Numbered from the stretch's first letter, positions 16,531 to 25,846 are shown. The stretch is 39,817 nt of DNA from Tidjanibacter sp. (GCA_017396085.1 JAFQNC010000034.1:1-39817), one strand, 5' to 3'. The notes: generated from the letters alone by a model not told the origin. Program-made: numbers and translations.

Positions 16531-16657
16531 GGCTAATAAAACTTAATGTGGCCGACAATGTGTTCCCTGCCGCCCTACAAAACTTGTGGGGTGGGAGTGC
16601 AGAAAAAAAAGAGGAGAGGAAAAGTAGGGCTGACTTTTTGTAGTATTACAAGGCATT

Positions 16658-18013
16658 ATGGCAAAAGTTAAGAAAGCATATTTTTGTAAGGAGTGCGGTA
16701 ACGAGGCTCCCAAGTGGTTTGGACAATGCCCGGCGTGTGGAGCGTGGGGTAGTTGCTCGGAGGAGGTTGTGAGCCGCTCGGTGGGCGAGAGTTCGTTGCG
16801 CCGTGAGGGGGCTGTGAAACCCCGCAAGGTGGCCGAGATTGAGGAGGCCGACCAACAACGCATCCAACTGTGTAGTGCCGAGGTTAATAGGGTGCTCGGT
16901 GGAGGCCTTGTGAAGGGTTCTATGGTGCTGCTCGGTGGTGAGCCGGGTATCGGTAAGTCCACACTCAGCCTGCAACTTGCACTCTCTACGATGAATATCA
17001 AGACACTCTATGTGAGTGGCGAGGAGTCGGCATCGCAAATCAAAATGAGAGCCGCACGACTCGGAACCGCCAACGAGGAGTGCTACATCTACCCCGAAAC
17101 CCTGTTGGAGAACATCTTGGGGCAGATTGAGGCGATGGAGCCCGACTTGGTGGTGATTGACTCGGTACAGACGATTTACAGCGAGGCGATTGAGTCGTCA
17201 GCAGGTAGCGTGTCCCAAATCAGGGAGTGCGCAGCAAGATTGCTGAAGGTGGCCAAGGAGAGGAACATCTCGGTGCTGATTATCGGCCACATCACCAAAG
17301 ATGGAGCCATTGCGGGCCCGAAGATTTTGGAACACATCGTGGATGTGGTGCTCTCCTTTGAGGGCGACAACAACAATGTCTACCGCATATTGCGTGGCAT
17401 AAAGAACCGCTTTGGAGCCACCTTTGAGATTGGCGTGTTTGAGATGAAAGACGAGGGCCTCGGCGAGGTCGAAAACCCCTCGGAGATACTTTTGAGCCAT
17501 TTTGACGAGCCACTGAGTGGGGTGGGTGTGGGTGCCGCAGTGGATGGCATCAGGCCCTACCTGATTGAGGTGCAGGCGCTGGTGAGCAATGCTGCCTACG
17601 GTACACCCCAACGCTCTGCCACGGGCTACGACTACCGCAGGCTCAATATGCTCCTTGCTGTGTTGGAGAAACGCGTGGGAATGAAGATGTTCCAGAAAGA
17701 CGTTTTCCTCAACTTTGCGGGCGGCTTCAAGGTGCAGGACACGGGCTTGGACTTGGCAGTTGTGGGAGCAGTGATTTCCTCCTACTTCGATAGGGCCATA
17801 GGCGAGGGCGTGTGTATGGCCGGCGAGATTGGCCTGTCGGGCGAGGTTAGGCCCGCACCGAGGACCGAACAACGCATAGCCGAGGCTGCAAGGCTGGGCT
17901 TTAGGAGGGTGATTGTGAGTGGCTATCTGGCAGGCCGAGGAGTGAAAGTGCCCAAGGGTGTGGAGGTGGTCTACATCAACACGGTGTCGGAATTGCCAAA
18001 GGCAATGTTCTGA
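16658..18013 (+). CDS. radA: DNA repair protein RadA
   Basis: A 451-residue RecA-like ATPase that promotes branch migration during recombinational repair. It has a four-Cys zinc finger (C10, C13, C24, C27), Walker A GEPGIGKST at 94-102, the RadA-specific KNRFG motif at 249-253, and a C-terminal Lon-protease-like domain (about 290-451) that lacks protease function in this family. Length is normal. It follows the efflux operon by 127 nt with neither a clear terminator nor a TAnnTTTG element between, so whether it has its own promoter is unclear. No functional tie to efflux is implied. Confidence 0.97.
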   Translation: MAKVKKAYFCKECGNEAPKWFGQCPACGAWGSCSEEVVSRSVGESSLRREGAVKPRKVAEIEEADQQRIQLCSAEVNRVLGGGLVKGSMVLLGGEPGIGKSTLSLQLALSTMNIKTLYVSGEESASQIKMRAARLGTANEECYIYPETLLENILGQIEAMEPDLVVIDSVQTIYSEAIESSAGSVSQIRECAARLLKVAKERNISVLIIGHITKDGAIAGPKILEHIVDVVLSFEGDNNNVYRILRGIKNRFGATFEIGVFEMKDEGLGEVENPSEILLSHFDEPLSGVGVGAAVDGIRPYLIEVQALVSNAAYGTPQRSATGYDYRRLNMLLAVLEKRVGMKMFQKDVFLNFAGGFKVQDTGLDLAVVGAVISSYFDRAIGEGVCMAGEIGLSGEVRPAPRTEQRIAEAARLGFRRVIVSGYLAGRGVKVPKGVEVVYINTVSELPKAMF

Positions 18014-18116
18014 TTTTCTGCAAGGTGATATTTGTGGCCGAGGGTGGGTGCCGTTGGGGTGAAATCATAGGCCGAAAAAAAAGTGATTTTTGTGGAAAAA
18101 ATGTTGATTAAATTGT

Positions 18117-18147
18117 TTTGCACAATCGGGAACAAGTAATATATTTG
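18117..18147 (+). promoter_or_regulatory. Promoter of TonB receptor/lipoprotein operon
   Basis: TTTG at 18117-18120, a 19-nt spacer, TATATTTG at 18140-18147: a full consensus match. It lies about 235 nt before the receptor ATG, implying an unusually long 5' leader. Confidence 0.75.
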
Positions 18148-18259
18148 TGCTGTTGAAAGATGTGCCAAAAGAGAGTATGTTTACCAATAAGCAAATGTTT
18201 GATACACAGAACTTTTTTGTTGGGTTTCGATATTGTAGAATATTGGGAAATGCTTTGAC

Positions 18260-18308
18260 GGCAGTATAGGAGAGGGTTGTACACGTGTGGTGTCCTGCCC
18301 CCTTTTTT
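18260..18308 (+). promoter_or_regulatory. Terminator-like hairpin in the TonB receptor leader
   Basis: GGCAG-TATA-GGA (18260-18271) can pair with TCCTGCC (18293-18299), with ACACGTGT in the apical part, followed by a C-run and six Ts. The intergenic stretch 18014-18381 otherwise holds the promoter and AT-rich sequence. I saw no match to a known riboswitch. Confidence 0.4.
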
Positions 18309-18381
18309 ATTTTGTAGGCTACGCAGACAACATTTTTTTAACTAACATATTAACTTTTTTACAAACTAAAAACAATTCTTT

Positions 18382-21111
18382 ATGAAGAGACTTTACTCAT
18401 TAATCATCTCGTTGATGGTTGTTGGTGCAGCCTTCGCACAGAACCTGACGAGTGTCAGCGGAACGATTGTTGACGAGCAGGGCCTTCCTTTGGTTGGCGC
18501 CTCGGTAACCGTTCCCGGTACCACCTATGGTACAACTACCGACATCAACGGTATGTTTGTATTCAAGGTTGATGCTCAGGCAAAAGACCTTGTTGTCAGC
18601 TACGTTGGCTACAAGGACAAGACCGTTGCCGTAAAGGGCAAATTGGGCAACATCCGCTTGGAGTCGGACGCTACCGCTTTGGAGGACATCATCATCACCC
18701 AGAGTGTGGCAGTTGCACGTAAGACTCCTGTTGCTGTTTCGACTCTGACTCAGGAGAACATTGCCGAGCGTATCGGTACTATGGAACTTCCCGAGGTGCT
18801 GAACACCACTCCCGGTGTGTATGCTCACAAGCAGGGTGGTTCGTTTGGTGACTCGGAGATTCGTATGCGTGGTTTCGAGCAGGCCAACGTTGCTGTTATG
18901 ATTAACGGTGTGCCCATCAACGATATGGAGTGGGGCGGTACCTACTGGAGCAACTGGATGGGCTTGGCCGATGTAACTCGCAGTATGCAGACTCAGCGTG
19001 GTCTTGGTGCTTCGAAGATTTCTTCGCCCTCGGTTGGTGGTTCGATTAACATCGTAACTGCCGGTTTGGAGGCCAAGAAGGGCGGCAAGGTATTCTATGG
19101 TATGGGTAACGATGGTATGAACAACGTTGGTTTCAGCTACTCGACCGGTATGAGCGAGGATGGCTGGGCAATGACCGTGTTGTTCTCGCAGAAGTCCGGT
19201 AACGGCTGGGTACAGGGTACCGAGTTTGAGTCGTACAACTACTTCTTCAACATCTCGAAACGTCTGAACAGCAAACACCAGTTGTCGTTCACCGCATTTG
19301 GTGCACCTCAGGAGCACTACAAACGTGATAGCAACGATGGTCTGACCATCGCCAACTGGCAGAGTGGTCAGGTTCAGAACTATATGGGTAACGACAACAA
19401 GTACAAATACAACGCTACCTATGGTTTTGGTAAGAACGGTGAGCGTAAGACCTCGTCTTACAACCAGTACCACAAACCTCTGATGACTCTGAACCACCAG
19501 TGGCAGATTTCGGACGACTCGAACCTCTCGACCGCAGTTTATCTCTCGCTTGGTCGTGGTAATGGCTACAGCGGTCAGGGCCGTGGCTCCTACAATGGTC
19601 AGTCCCTCTCCTACAGCAGCTGGTATGGTAGCAGCAGTGGTACCATCAATCCTCTGTTCCGTAACGCCGATGGTACCCGTGACTACGCAGCCATTCAGGA
19701 GATGAATGAGATGAGCACCACCGGTTCTAACCTGATTATGTCGAAGAGCGTGAATGACCACTTGTGGTATGGCGTTATGTCGAACTACACCAAGGAGATT
19801 AGCGATGAGTTGACTTTCTCGGGTGGTTTGGACGCTCGCTACTACGTTGGTACCCACACCAATGAGATTATTGACCTCTACAACGGTGCATACTATATTG
19901 ACGATAGCAGCCGTGGTAAGGTTTCCGCTGCCAACAATGCAGCCGCAGCAGACCCCAACTGGAAGAACGAGAAATTGCAGGTTGGTGACGTTGTGTATCG
20001 TGACTACGACAGCCGCATCGGCCAGATTGGCTTGTTCGGTCAGTTGGAGTACAGCACCGAGGAACTCACTTCGTTCATTTCGGGTTCGTGGAGCAACCAC
20101 ACCTACAGCCGCTACGACCGTTTCTACTATGATGCAGACCACGCTCAGAGCGACATCTTCAACACCAATGGCTTCACTTTGAAGGCCGGTGCAAACTACA
20201 ACATCACCGACCGCAGCAACGTGTTTGCTAACGTTGGTTACATCTCGCGTGCTCCCTTCTTCTCGGGTGGCGTGTTCCTCAATAGCACCGTAAGTAACCT
20301 TATCAACCCCGAAGCAGTTAATGAGAAAGTATTCTCGGCAGAGATTGGTTATGGTTTCCGCAACGAGTGGTTGAACGTGAACGTGAATGCCTACTACACC
20401 AAGTGGATGGATAAGACTATGGCAACCAGCAGCGAGTACAGCTATGAGGATGCGAGTGGTGCAAAGGTTGATGACCGCTGGGTAATCAATATGACCGGTG
20501 TGAATGCAGTTCACAAAGGTGTTGAGATTGACTTGAACGCAAGGCCTACCCACTGGTTGGACATCAACGCAATGTTGTCGATTGGTGACTGGCGTTGGGC
20601 AAGCATCAGCGATGGCTACGTATATAGCGCAAAGGGCTACGCTTTGGCAGACCTGAAGACCGGTAAAGCTGCTTCGGCTATCGGTGCAGAGGACCACTTG
20701 AAAGCAACTGTTGATTTGAAGGGTATCCGCGTTGGTGGCTCGCCTCAGACTACCGCTTCGTTGGGCGCAACCTTCAAACCCAACCGCACTCTTCGTATTG
20801 GTGCTACCTACAACCTCGTTGGTCGTCTCTATGCCGACTACTCTATCAAGTCGAGTATGATTCAGGTTGGTAAGACTACTACCGTTGCAGAGCCTTGGAT
20901 GGCACCTGTGGGTGGTCAGTTGGATGTTTACGCAAGCCAGAACTTCAAGTTTGCAGGTTTGGATGCTACCCTCAGCGGTAACGTTCACAACCTCTTCAAT
21001 CAGGAGTACATCACCTATATGAAAGATGGTGGCGATGGCAAGTGGAACTCGGCTTATGGTTTCTTCGCTTTGGGCCGCACCTACTCGGTTAAACTCAGTG
21101 TTAAATTCTAA
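18382..21111 (+). CDS. TonB-dependent outer-membrane receptor
   Basis: A 909-residue receptor. A signal peptide (1-19) is followed by a carboxypeptidase-regulatory-like domain at about 24-105 (GTIVDEQGLPLVGASVTVPGTTYGTTTDINGMF), a TonB-box-like segment (LEDIIITQS), a plug domain (about 115-240, with IRMRGFEQANVAVMINGVPINDMEWGGTYWSNWMGL) and a 22-strand-type barrel ending in the aromatic-terminal SVKLSVKF. It would take up a substrate across the outer membrane using TonB energy. The ligand is unknown. No SusD partner follows; instead the next gene, 28 nt on, is a repeat-containing lipoprotein. Codons favour GGT, GTT, AAC and TTG much as in the ribosomal genes and unlike many neighbours, consistent with high expression. 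Confidence 0.9.
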   Translation: MKRLYSLIISLMVVGAAFAQNLTSVSGTIVDEQGLPLVGASVTVPGTTYGTTTDINGMFVFKVDAQAKDLVVSYVGYKDKTVAVKGKLGNIRLESDATALEDIIITQSVAVARKTPVAVSTLTQENIAERIGTMELPEVLNTTPGVYAHKQGGSFGDSEIRMRGFEQANVAVMINGVPINDMEWGGTYWSNWMGLADVTRSMQTQRGLGASKISSPSVGGSINIVTAGLEAKKGGKVFYGMGNDGMNNVGFSYSTGMSEDGWAMTVLFSQKSGNGWVQGTEFESYNYFFNISKRLNSKHQLSFTAFGAPQEHYKRDSNDGLTIANWQSGQVQNYMGNDNKYKYNATYGFGKNGERKTSSYNQYHKPLMTLNHQWQISDDSNLSTAVYLSLGRGNGYSGQGRGSYNGQSLSYSSWYGSSSGTINPLFRNADGTRDYAAIQEMNEMSTTGSNLIMSKSVNDHLWYGVMSNYTKEISDELTFSGGLDARYYVGTHTNEIIDLYNGAYYIDDSSRGKVSAANNAAAADPNWKNEKLQVGDVVYRDYDSRIGQIGLFGQLEYSTEELTSFISGSWSNHTYSRYDRFYYDADHAQSDIFNTNGFTLKAGANYNITDRSNVFANVGYISRAPFFSGGVFLNSTVSNLINPEAVNEKVFSAEIGYGFRNEWLNVNVNAYYTKWMDKTMATSSEYSYEDASGAKVDDRWVINMTGVNAVHKGVEIDLNARPTHWLDINAMLSIGDWRWASISDGYVYSAKGYALADLKTGKAASAIGAEDHLKATVDLKGIRVGGSPQTTASLGATFKPNRTLRIGATYNLVGRLYADYSIKSSMIQVGKTTTVAEPWMAPVGGQLDVYASQNFKFAGLDATLSGNVHNLFNQEYITYMKDGGDGKWNSAYGFFALGRTYSVKLSVKF

Positions 21112-21139
21112 TCTAACCCTCTAATATATTATATATAGT

Positions 21140-22480
21140 ATGAAAAACTTATTTAAGACAATAGCAATTGCATTTGCAGTCCTCGGTTTGGGTGCTTGCA
21201 ATGATGCATATCTTGAGGAGGCTATGGAGGGTACCCCCGTTGATACCACCATTGCCGACAAGGTGAACTTCGATGGTGTTTATGCAGGCGAATATCCCGC
21301 TGCCGGTTACTTTTCCAGCAAGGAGGAGGTTGCCGCTGCTGTGAACACCTACCTGAAAGGTATCTACACCTTCTGCGATGAGGGCTCAACTGCCAACGTA
21401 GCTGGTATTCAGTTTGGTACTGTTACTACTTCGGAGGTTTATGACAAACCTTTTGCAGCAGATGAGACTTACACTTTGGTTAGTGATGACTACAAAGTAA
21501 CTCTTGGTCAGAAGTATAACAACTTCAATGATGCTGAAGAGGCTGCTACCAATCTGGCAACTTTCCTTGCAGAGAAGTATGCTGACTATGCCGATGGTAA
21601 GACTCTGACTCTTACTTATGAGATATACAAAACAGGTACCGTTAGCACCACCTACAAGAGGGTTGGCACAAGTTGGGAAAAACTTGAGTTGGATTTGAAC
21701 CTTTTTAATGCCGACATCAACTACACTCTCACTACTGAGGATTACGATGCTATGGGTACTGATAGCGGAGAGCCCGGTAAATATGACAACTTCGACAATA
21801 AGAACGCAGTTAATTTTTATATTCCCAAGTTCTTGGCTCAGAAATATCCCTACGAGAAAGATGGTGCTGTTGTTGCTTTGACTTATAAATGGTATGCGGG
21901 CACTGCATCTGATATGACTGGCTTCTGGCGCTTGGAGAATGGTGCTTGGGTTGCTTATGACCCCTACACCGCAGTTGAGAGCGTTGTTGTTGAGACCAAG
22001 ACTGCTCAGTGTACCTACGATGGCTCCGCTTGGGTTATGAGTCGTTTGGTTGGTGGCTCGAAGACTATTGCTTTGGCTAATGCCGAGTATGAAGCAATGT
22101 ATACTTGGGTGTTGGAGAACAAAGGTGAACAGTACAATGATACTCAAGGTAAACGCAGTGAGTATTATAGCGGTGCTTCGTCTTCGTATAACAACATCAA
22201 TAACAAGTTCTCGACTTGGAGGAAATATTACAACGATGGTGATTTCAACTTCCCCAGTACGATTACTGATGAGGAGTTGCAACTCTTGGCAGAGGAGCGT
22301 TTGGCAGAGGTTATTATGGCAGCCGTTCTTCCCGTGGTTGTAACTACTCCCGATAGTGGCTTGATTTATAACGTAGTTTATACTCTCTATGGTGATGGTA
22401 CCGTTCAGGCTCAGATGAGCTTTATGTACAACGATGCCGATGCAAGTTGGGAGTGCTTGGGTCGCCCCCTCGTTCTCTAA
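21140..22480 (+). CDS. Repeat-containing lipoprotein partner of TonB receptor
   Basis: A 446-residue lipoprotein (lipobox LGLGAC, Cys20, followed by an acidic NDAYLEEAMEG that resembles surface-export signals in this phylum). After an N-terminal region (about 40-105) come three divergent copies of one module at about 109-181, 193-273 and 308-438. Each starts YxLxxxDY or EYEAM, continues with a Y-N/D-NF or YND turn, then a FLAxKYxxY helix in copies 1 and 2, a TYxxY strand and a closing W or Y. I do not recognise a named family. The location, 28 nt after a TonB receptor and before a shared terminator, suggests a surface-exposed partner, perhaps in ligand capture in place of a SusD. Confidence 0.7.
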   Translation: MKNLFKTIAIAFAVLGLGACNDAYLEEAMEGTPVDTTIADKVNFDGVYAGEYPAAGYFSSKEEVAAAVNTYLKGIYTFCDEGSTANVAGIQFGTVTTSEVYDKPFAADETYTLVSDDYKVTLGQKYNNFNDAEEAATNLATFLAEKYADYADGKTLTLTYEIYKTGTVSTTYKRVGTSWEKLELDLNLFNADINYTLTTEDYDAMGTDSGEPGKYDNFDNKNAVNFYIPKFLAQKYPYEKDGAVVALTYKWYAGTASDMTGFWRLENGAWVAYDPYTAVESVVVETKTAQCTYDGSAWVMSRLVGGSKTIALANAEYEAMYTWVLENKGEQYNDTQGKRSEYYSGASSSYNNINNKFSTWRKYYNDGDFNFPSTITDEELQLLAEERLAEVIMAAVLPVVVTTPDSGLIYNVVYTLYGDGTVQAQMSFMYNDADASWECLGRPLVL

Positions 22481-22496
22481 TTGGCGACTTTGAATG

Positions 22497-22540
22497 AAAA
22501 AGTTAGCGTGGTCCACAGCGGGCCACGCTAACTTTTTTTT
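22497..22540 (+). terminator. Intrinsic terminator of receptor/lipoprotein operon
   Basis: A perfect 14-bp stem (22498-22511 with 22523-22536) with an 11-nt loop and a T-run. It cleanly separates this operon from the kinase cassette. Confidence 0.95.
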
Positions 22541-22547
22541 GTGGCCT

Positions 22548-22579
22548 TTTGTTTTTTGTCGAGGGATTTGTTAATTTTG
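22548..22579 (+). promoter_or_regulatory. Promoter of kinase/VWA/pseudokinase cassette
   Basis: TTTG at 22548-22551, a 20-nt spacer, TAATTTTG at 22572-22579. The position excludes the in-frame ATG at 22549 and supports the start at 22609. Confidence 0.7.
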
Positions 22580-22608
22580 TACCCCTTGTAAAATCAAAAT
22601 CCAACCTT

Positions 22609-23496
22609 ATGTTAAAGCATATATCAGGCATTAGCATAATAGGGACCATAAATTCAGAGTCCTCTCGGAACACAAAGAATCTTGGCAGAATTCGGCCCGT
22701 CAGAACGCCCGAAGGGCAGCCCAAGTTCTGCGCCGGCAGAAAGGGCCTACTCTTAGACGTGGTCATCGACAACAACCATTGCGCCCTGAAATGTTACTCC
22801 GAGCCCGCCAAGCGGACAGCGGAGGTGTGTGAGTATGTGTGCAACATCGGCTCCGACCGTCTGCCTCGCCCCACTTTCTACCCACAAGAGTTGGCTGTGC
22901 CGGTGCAAGGAGGTGTTGAGTGGGCCGATGTGTCGTTGTACCCGTGGGTGGAGGGGCGCACACTCGATTTTGAAATCAGGCGGCACGCACATAATGGTAA
23001 TGCCGAAATGTTGGGCCGGTTGGCCACGGAGTTCGCCTCGCTGGCCCTCGACATTCTCAACTCGCCTTGGCGACACGGCGACCTCAAACCCGAAAATATC
23101 ATCGTGGGCCCCGATGGGCGTATGGCGCTTGTGGACCTTGACGCCCTGTGGGCCGAGTCGTTACCCGTGAGCGAGGAGGTGGGCACACCCGAGTTTGTGC
23201 ATCCTCTGCGTGGTGCGGCCTACGACAGCCATATTGACGACTATTCCATCGCTCTGATAGCCACCAATCTCTGTGCCCTCGCATTGCATCCCGACCTGCC
23301 ACTTGCCTCCAATGGGTTGCTTTTTACCCCAACGGAGGCCATTGAGGGTGGCGAGGTATTCGGTAGGGTAGCCCACCTGTTGGCCTCCAAAGTGCCCGCA
23401 ATGGAGCCCCTCTGTGCCGCCCTTGCCGACCCGCACTCCCATTGTATCGCAAACCTCAAAGATATGCTCACACCACTATGTACAGCGCACATATAA
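22609..23496 (+). CDS. Serine/threonine protein kinase-like protein
   Basis: A 295-residue protein with a compact eukaryotic-like kinase fold. Seen directly: candidate ATP-anchoring Lys61 in CALKCY, a helix-C Glu near 72, a hinge LYPWVEGRTLD, the catalytic loop HGDLKPEN at 156-163 (Asp158, Lys160, Asn163), a metal-binding DLD in place of DFG at 176-178, an activation-segment VGTPEFVHP (191-199) and the structural Asp of helix F (D211). The glycine loop is not obvious. All key catalytic residues are present, so it is probably active. It is soluble, with no transmembrane segment or sensor domain. It overlaps the VWA gene by 19 nt, so translation is coupled. Its substrates are unknown; the two downstream proteins are natural candidates. 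Confidence 0.82.
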   Translation: MLKHISGISIIGTINSESSRNTKNLGRIRPVRTPEGQPKFCAGRKGLLLDVVIDNNHCALKCYSEPAKRTAEVCEYVCNIGSDRLPRPTFYPQELAVPVQGGVEWADVSLYPWVEGRTLDFEIRRHAHNGNAEMLGRLATEFASLALDILNSPWRHGDLKPENIIVGPDGRMALVDLDALWAESLPVSEEVGTPEFVHPLRGAAYDSHIDDYSIALIATNLCALALHPDLPLASNGLLFTPTEAIEGGEVFGRVAHLLASKVPAMEPLCAALADPHSHCIANLKDMLTPLCTAHI

Positions 23497-24329
23497 CACG
23501 CCAAAACAAAGGAGCCGTGGTGTTGCTTATCGACCAATCGGGCTCGATGGCCGAGGAGACCACCTTCAACGGTAGCACGACAACCAAAGCAACTGCCGTG
23601 GCCGACATCGCCAACTCACTCATTGAGGAGTTCATCAATCGCTCAAACCGCGAGAGGGGAGTGGCAGACTACTTCGATGTGGCTGTCATCGGATATGGTG
23701 GTGAGCAGGCCAAGTCGCTCTTGGGCAACCGCTTTCGCTCCATTGTGGAGATAGATTCGATGTATGTGCCCACCACCCAACAGCACTCCTTCCACACCCT
23801 TGCCACAGGCGAGAAGTTGGACTTCCTCTTCCAAAGGAGGCAGTGGGTGGAGCCGGTGGCCAAAGGGCGCACGCCGATGAAGGCCGCCCTGCAAATGGCG
23901 CATCGTTTGGCGGCAGCGTGGTGTCGCAAGCACCCGAGTAGTTTTCCGCCCATTGTTATCAACATCACCGATGGCGAGGCTACCGATGCTACTGCCGAGG
24001 AGTTGTTGTGTGTGGCCGATAGGCTCAAATCGCTCGGCACCGATGATGGCTCGTTGCTACTCTTCAACATCCACGTAAATGCCAAGCCCTCGCAGGAGGA
24101 GACGGTTGTTAAGTGGCCTGCCGATGTGAGCACTCTCCCCGATAGCCGCAATGCCCACACTCTCTACACAATGGCGAGCCCTCTGCCACCGCTCTACAAT
24201 ACACACATCGCACAAATCAAGGGAGAGGAGCCTTCGCAGGTCTATCGTGCCGTGTGCTACAACTCCTCGTGCGATGACCTCGTGGGGGCAATGCTCATTG
24301 GCTCGCTCTCCATTGGGCAGATTATCTAA
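23478..24329 (+). CDS. VWA-domain protein (TerY-like)
   Basis: A 283-residue cytoplasmic protein built almost entirely of one von Willebrand factor A domain. The full MIDAS is present: D19-x-S21-x-S23 (LLIDQSGSM), T132 (GRTPMKAAL) and D165 (NITDGEAT). VWA proteins of this type bind protein partners through a metal ion; in tellurite-resistance (TerY) triads they work with a kinase and a PP2C phosphatase. The start is the ATG at 23478 inside the end of the kinase gene, which removes 12 doubtful upstream residues. The pseudokinase-WG gene follows 17 nt later. The C-terminal 60 residues (MASPLPPLYNTHIAQIKGEEPSQVYRAVCYNSS) form a tail after the VWA fold. Confidence 0.85.
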   Translation: MYSAHITRQNKGAVVLLIDQSGSMAEETTFNGSTTTKATAVADIANSLIEEFINRSNRERGVADYFDVAVIGYGGEQAKSLLGNRFRSIVEIDSMYVPTTQQHSFHTLATGEKLDFLFQRRQWVEPVAKGRTPMKAALQMAHRLAAAWCRKHPSSFPPIVINITDGEATDATAEELLCVADRLKSLGTDDGSLLLFNIHVNAKPSQEETVVKWPADVSTLPDSRNAHTLYTMASPLPPLYNTHIAQIKGEEPSQVYRAVCYNSSCDDLVGAMLIGSLSIGQII

Positions 24330-24346
24330 CCTTTCTCTTTGTTTGA

Positions 24347-25846
24347 ATGACACCCAAAGCCCTGACTACACCCATATCCGACCTAATCAATGCCCTGCTA
24401 CTCCACACAACCCTGTGGCAACAAGGCGAGTTGGCAACCATCGTGGTGCCCGACACCGACCACGGTAGGCCCACATTTTGGCACACCTCGGATGGGGTGG
24501 TCGTTGAGGCTTTGTGTGGTGGTAGGGAGGTGTGGCTCACGTTGTTGCCCGACCTCAAAGTGGCCGAGTGCAACGAGATTGCCTCCCGAATTCCGCTTAC
24601 ACGCTCGTTGGAGGTGCTCTCCAATGCGCAACTCTTCCCCGCTGCACTCTCCTACAACGACAGCAACGGAGTACTGCACACCTGTGCGGTGATGGTGCAG
24701 GAGCGTTTTGTGCCGTTGGATTGTTTTGTCAGACACAATATCTCTGCACGCCACCAACAACGCCTTCGCAACGCTTTGCATAGCATTGCTCTCAACATCA
24801 CAACCTTCTTGGATGGTACTCTCACCCACGGTCGCCTCGCAAGGGGTGTTGTGGGCTTCACTCCCGAGGGCTCGCTACGTTTGGCCGACTATCCCTTGGC
24901 CCACCGTGCCACCAACCCACGTGGCGATTGTTGTGCGTTGGCACGTTGTGCTCTGCTAATCTTTGTGGCAGCGTGCAGCAAACGTGCCTACAATTTGCTG
25001 ACAGGTGGCGCACTGGCCCACGTTGAGCGTTCAAAAATCTATGAATACATCGTTGCAGCCGCACAATACTACGGTGCCGATGGGGTGGTTGTGGCAGCCT
25101 CCGTGTGTGCACAAGAGGATAGTGATGTGGAGAGTTATTGTATGGCCATTGCGGGATTGAGTCGTGAGCCCTTCCGCCCTCTGCCACTATTGGAAAACCT
25201 CCTTGCGCAGGCGGCACAACTTGGTGCAAATCATTGCCTTGTGCCTGTGGAAGAGGTGCGCAGGTTGGTTGTGCCCGACCGCATCGACCTCAAAACGTGT
25301 GAATTTGTGGGTGCTCCGGCCGACACCTACATCCGCTTCTGCAAGAGTGGTCTGTGGGGCTTTGCCTCCCACAGGGGCGACATTATCCACATAGACCGCC
25401 CGCTGACCTACGCCACCGATTTCTATGAAGGGTTGGCGGTGGTGCGCACCGAGAGTGGCTTCGGGGTGGTGAACACCTTGGGCGAGTGGGTTATGGCCGA
25501 CCGCTGGGCCGACATCGTGTGGCACGGCGAGGAGAATGTGATTGCGGCCACGGAGGATGGCACCACGTGGCACCTCTACAATCGTATGGGCCACCAAATA
25601 TCCTACTATGCTACCCAAGGCTTTGGTACCCCAAGCGAGGGCTACATCGTGGCACAACACAATGGTAAGTTTGGCTACTACACCACCGATGGTGTCAAAC
25701 GCACCGACTTCATCTACGAGCAGGCAGGCTCATTCCACGGTGGCTATGCCCTTGTGCGCTACAATGGCAACACCTACCACATCGACACCACCTTCCACCG
25801 CATCACCTCCCTGCAAGAACTACTGCTGGCCGAGGGTAAATTGTAG
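24347..25846 (+). CDS. Pseudokinase with C-terminal WG-like repeats
   Basis: A 499-residue protein with two parts. Residues about 30-245 align by eye with the kinase two genes upstream. HGRLARGVVGFTPEGSLRLADY (161-182) corresponds to that kinase's HGDLKPEN...LVDLD, and RGDCCALARCALL to its DDYSIALIATNL. However, the catalytic Asp is Arg (163), the loop Asn is Val, and the ATP-anchoring Lys is apparently Thr. This half should therefore be an inactive pseudokinase. Residues about 330-480 carry WG-type repeats (GLWGFASHRGD, SGFGVVNTLGEWV, GKFGYYTTDGVKR), which usually form beta-rich binding surfaces. Together this suggests a scaffold or regulator for the cassette's kinase and VWA protein. The pseudokinase reading is my alignment, not a family hit. 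Confidence 0.7.
   Translation: MTPKALTTPISDLINALLLHTTLWQQGELATIVVPDTDHGRPTFWHTSDGVVVEALCGGREVWLTLLPDLKVAECNEIASRIPLTRSLEVLSNAQLFPAALSYNDSNGVLHTCAVMVQERFVPLDCFVRHNISARHQQRLRNALHSIALNITTFLDGTLTHGRLARGVVGFTPEGSLRLADYPLAHRATNPRGDCCALARCALLIFVAACSKRAYNLLTGGALAHVERSKIYEYIVAAAQYYGADGVVVAASVCAQEDSDVESYCMAIAGLSREPFRPLPLLENLLAQAAQLGANHCLVPVEEVRRLVVPDRIDLKTCEFVGAPADTYIRFCKSGLWGFASHRGDIIHIDRPLTYATDFYEGLAVVRTESGFGVVNTLGEWVMADRWADIVWHGEENVIAATEDGTTWHLYNRMGHQISYYATQGFGTPSEGYIVAQHNGKFGYYTTDGVKRTDFIYEQAGSFHGGYALVRYNGNTYHIDTTFHRITSLQELLLAEGKL

Noticed and set aside
18400..20988. 862-codon open frame antisense to the TonB receptor
   Set aside because: It lies entirely opposite a clear receptor gene, has no recognisable domain and a His/Val/Thr-rich composition typical of antisense frames. 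It exists because the sense codons rarely produce stops on the other strand.
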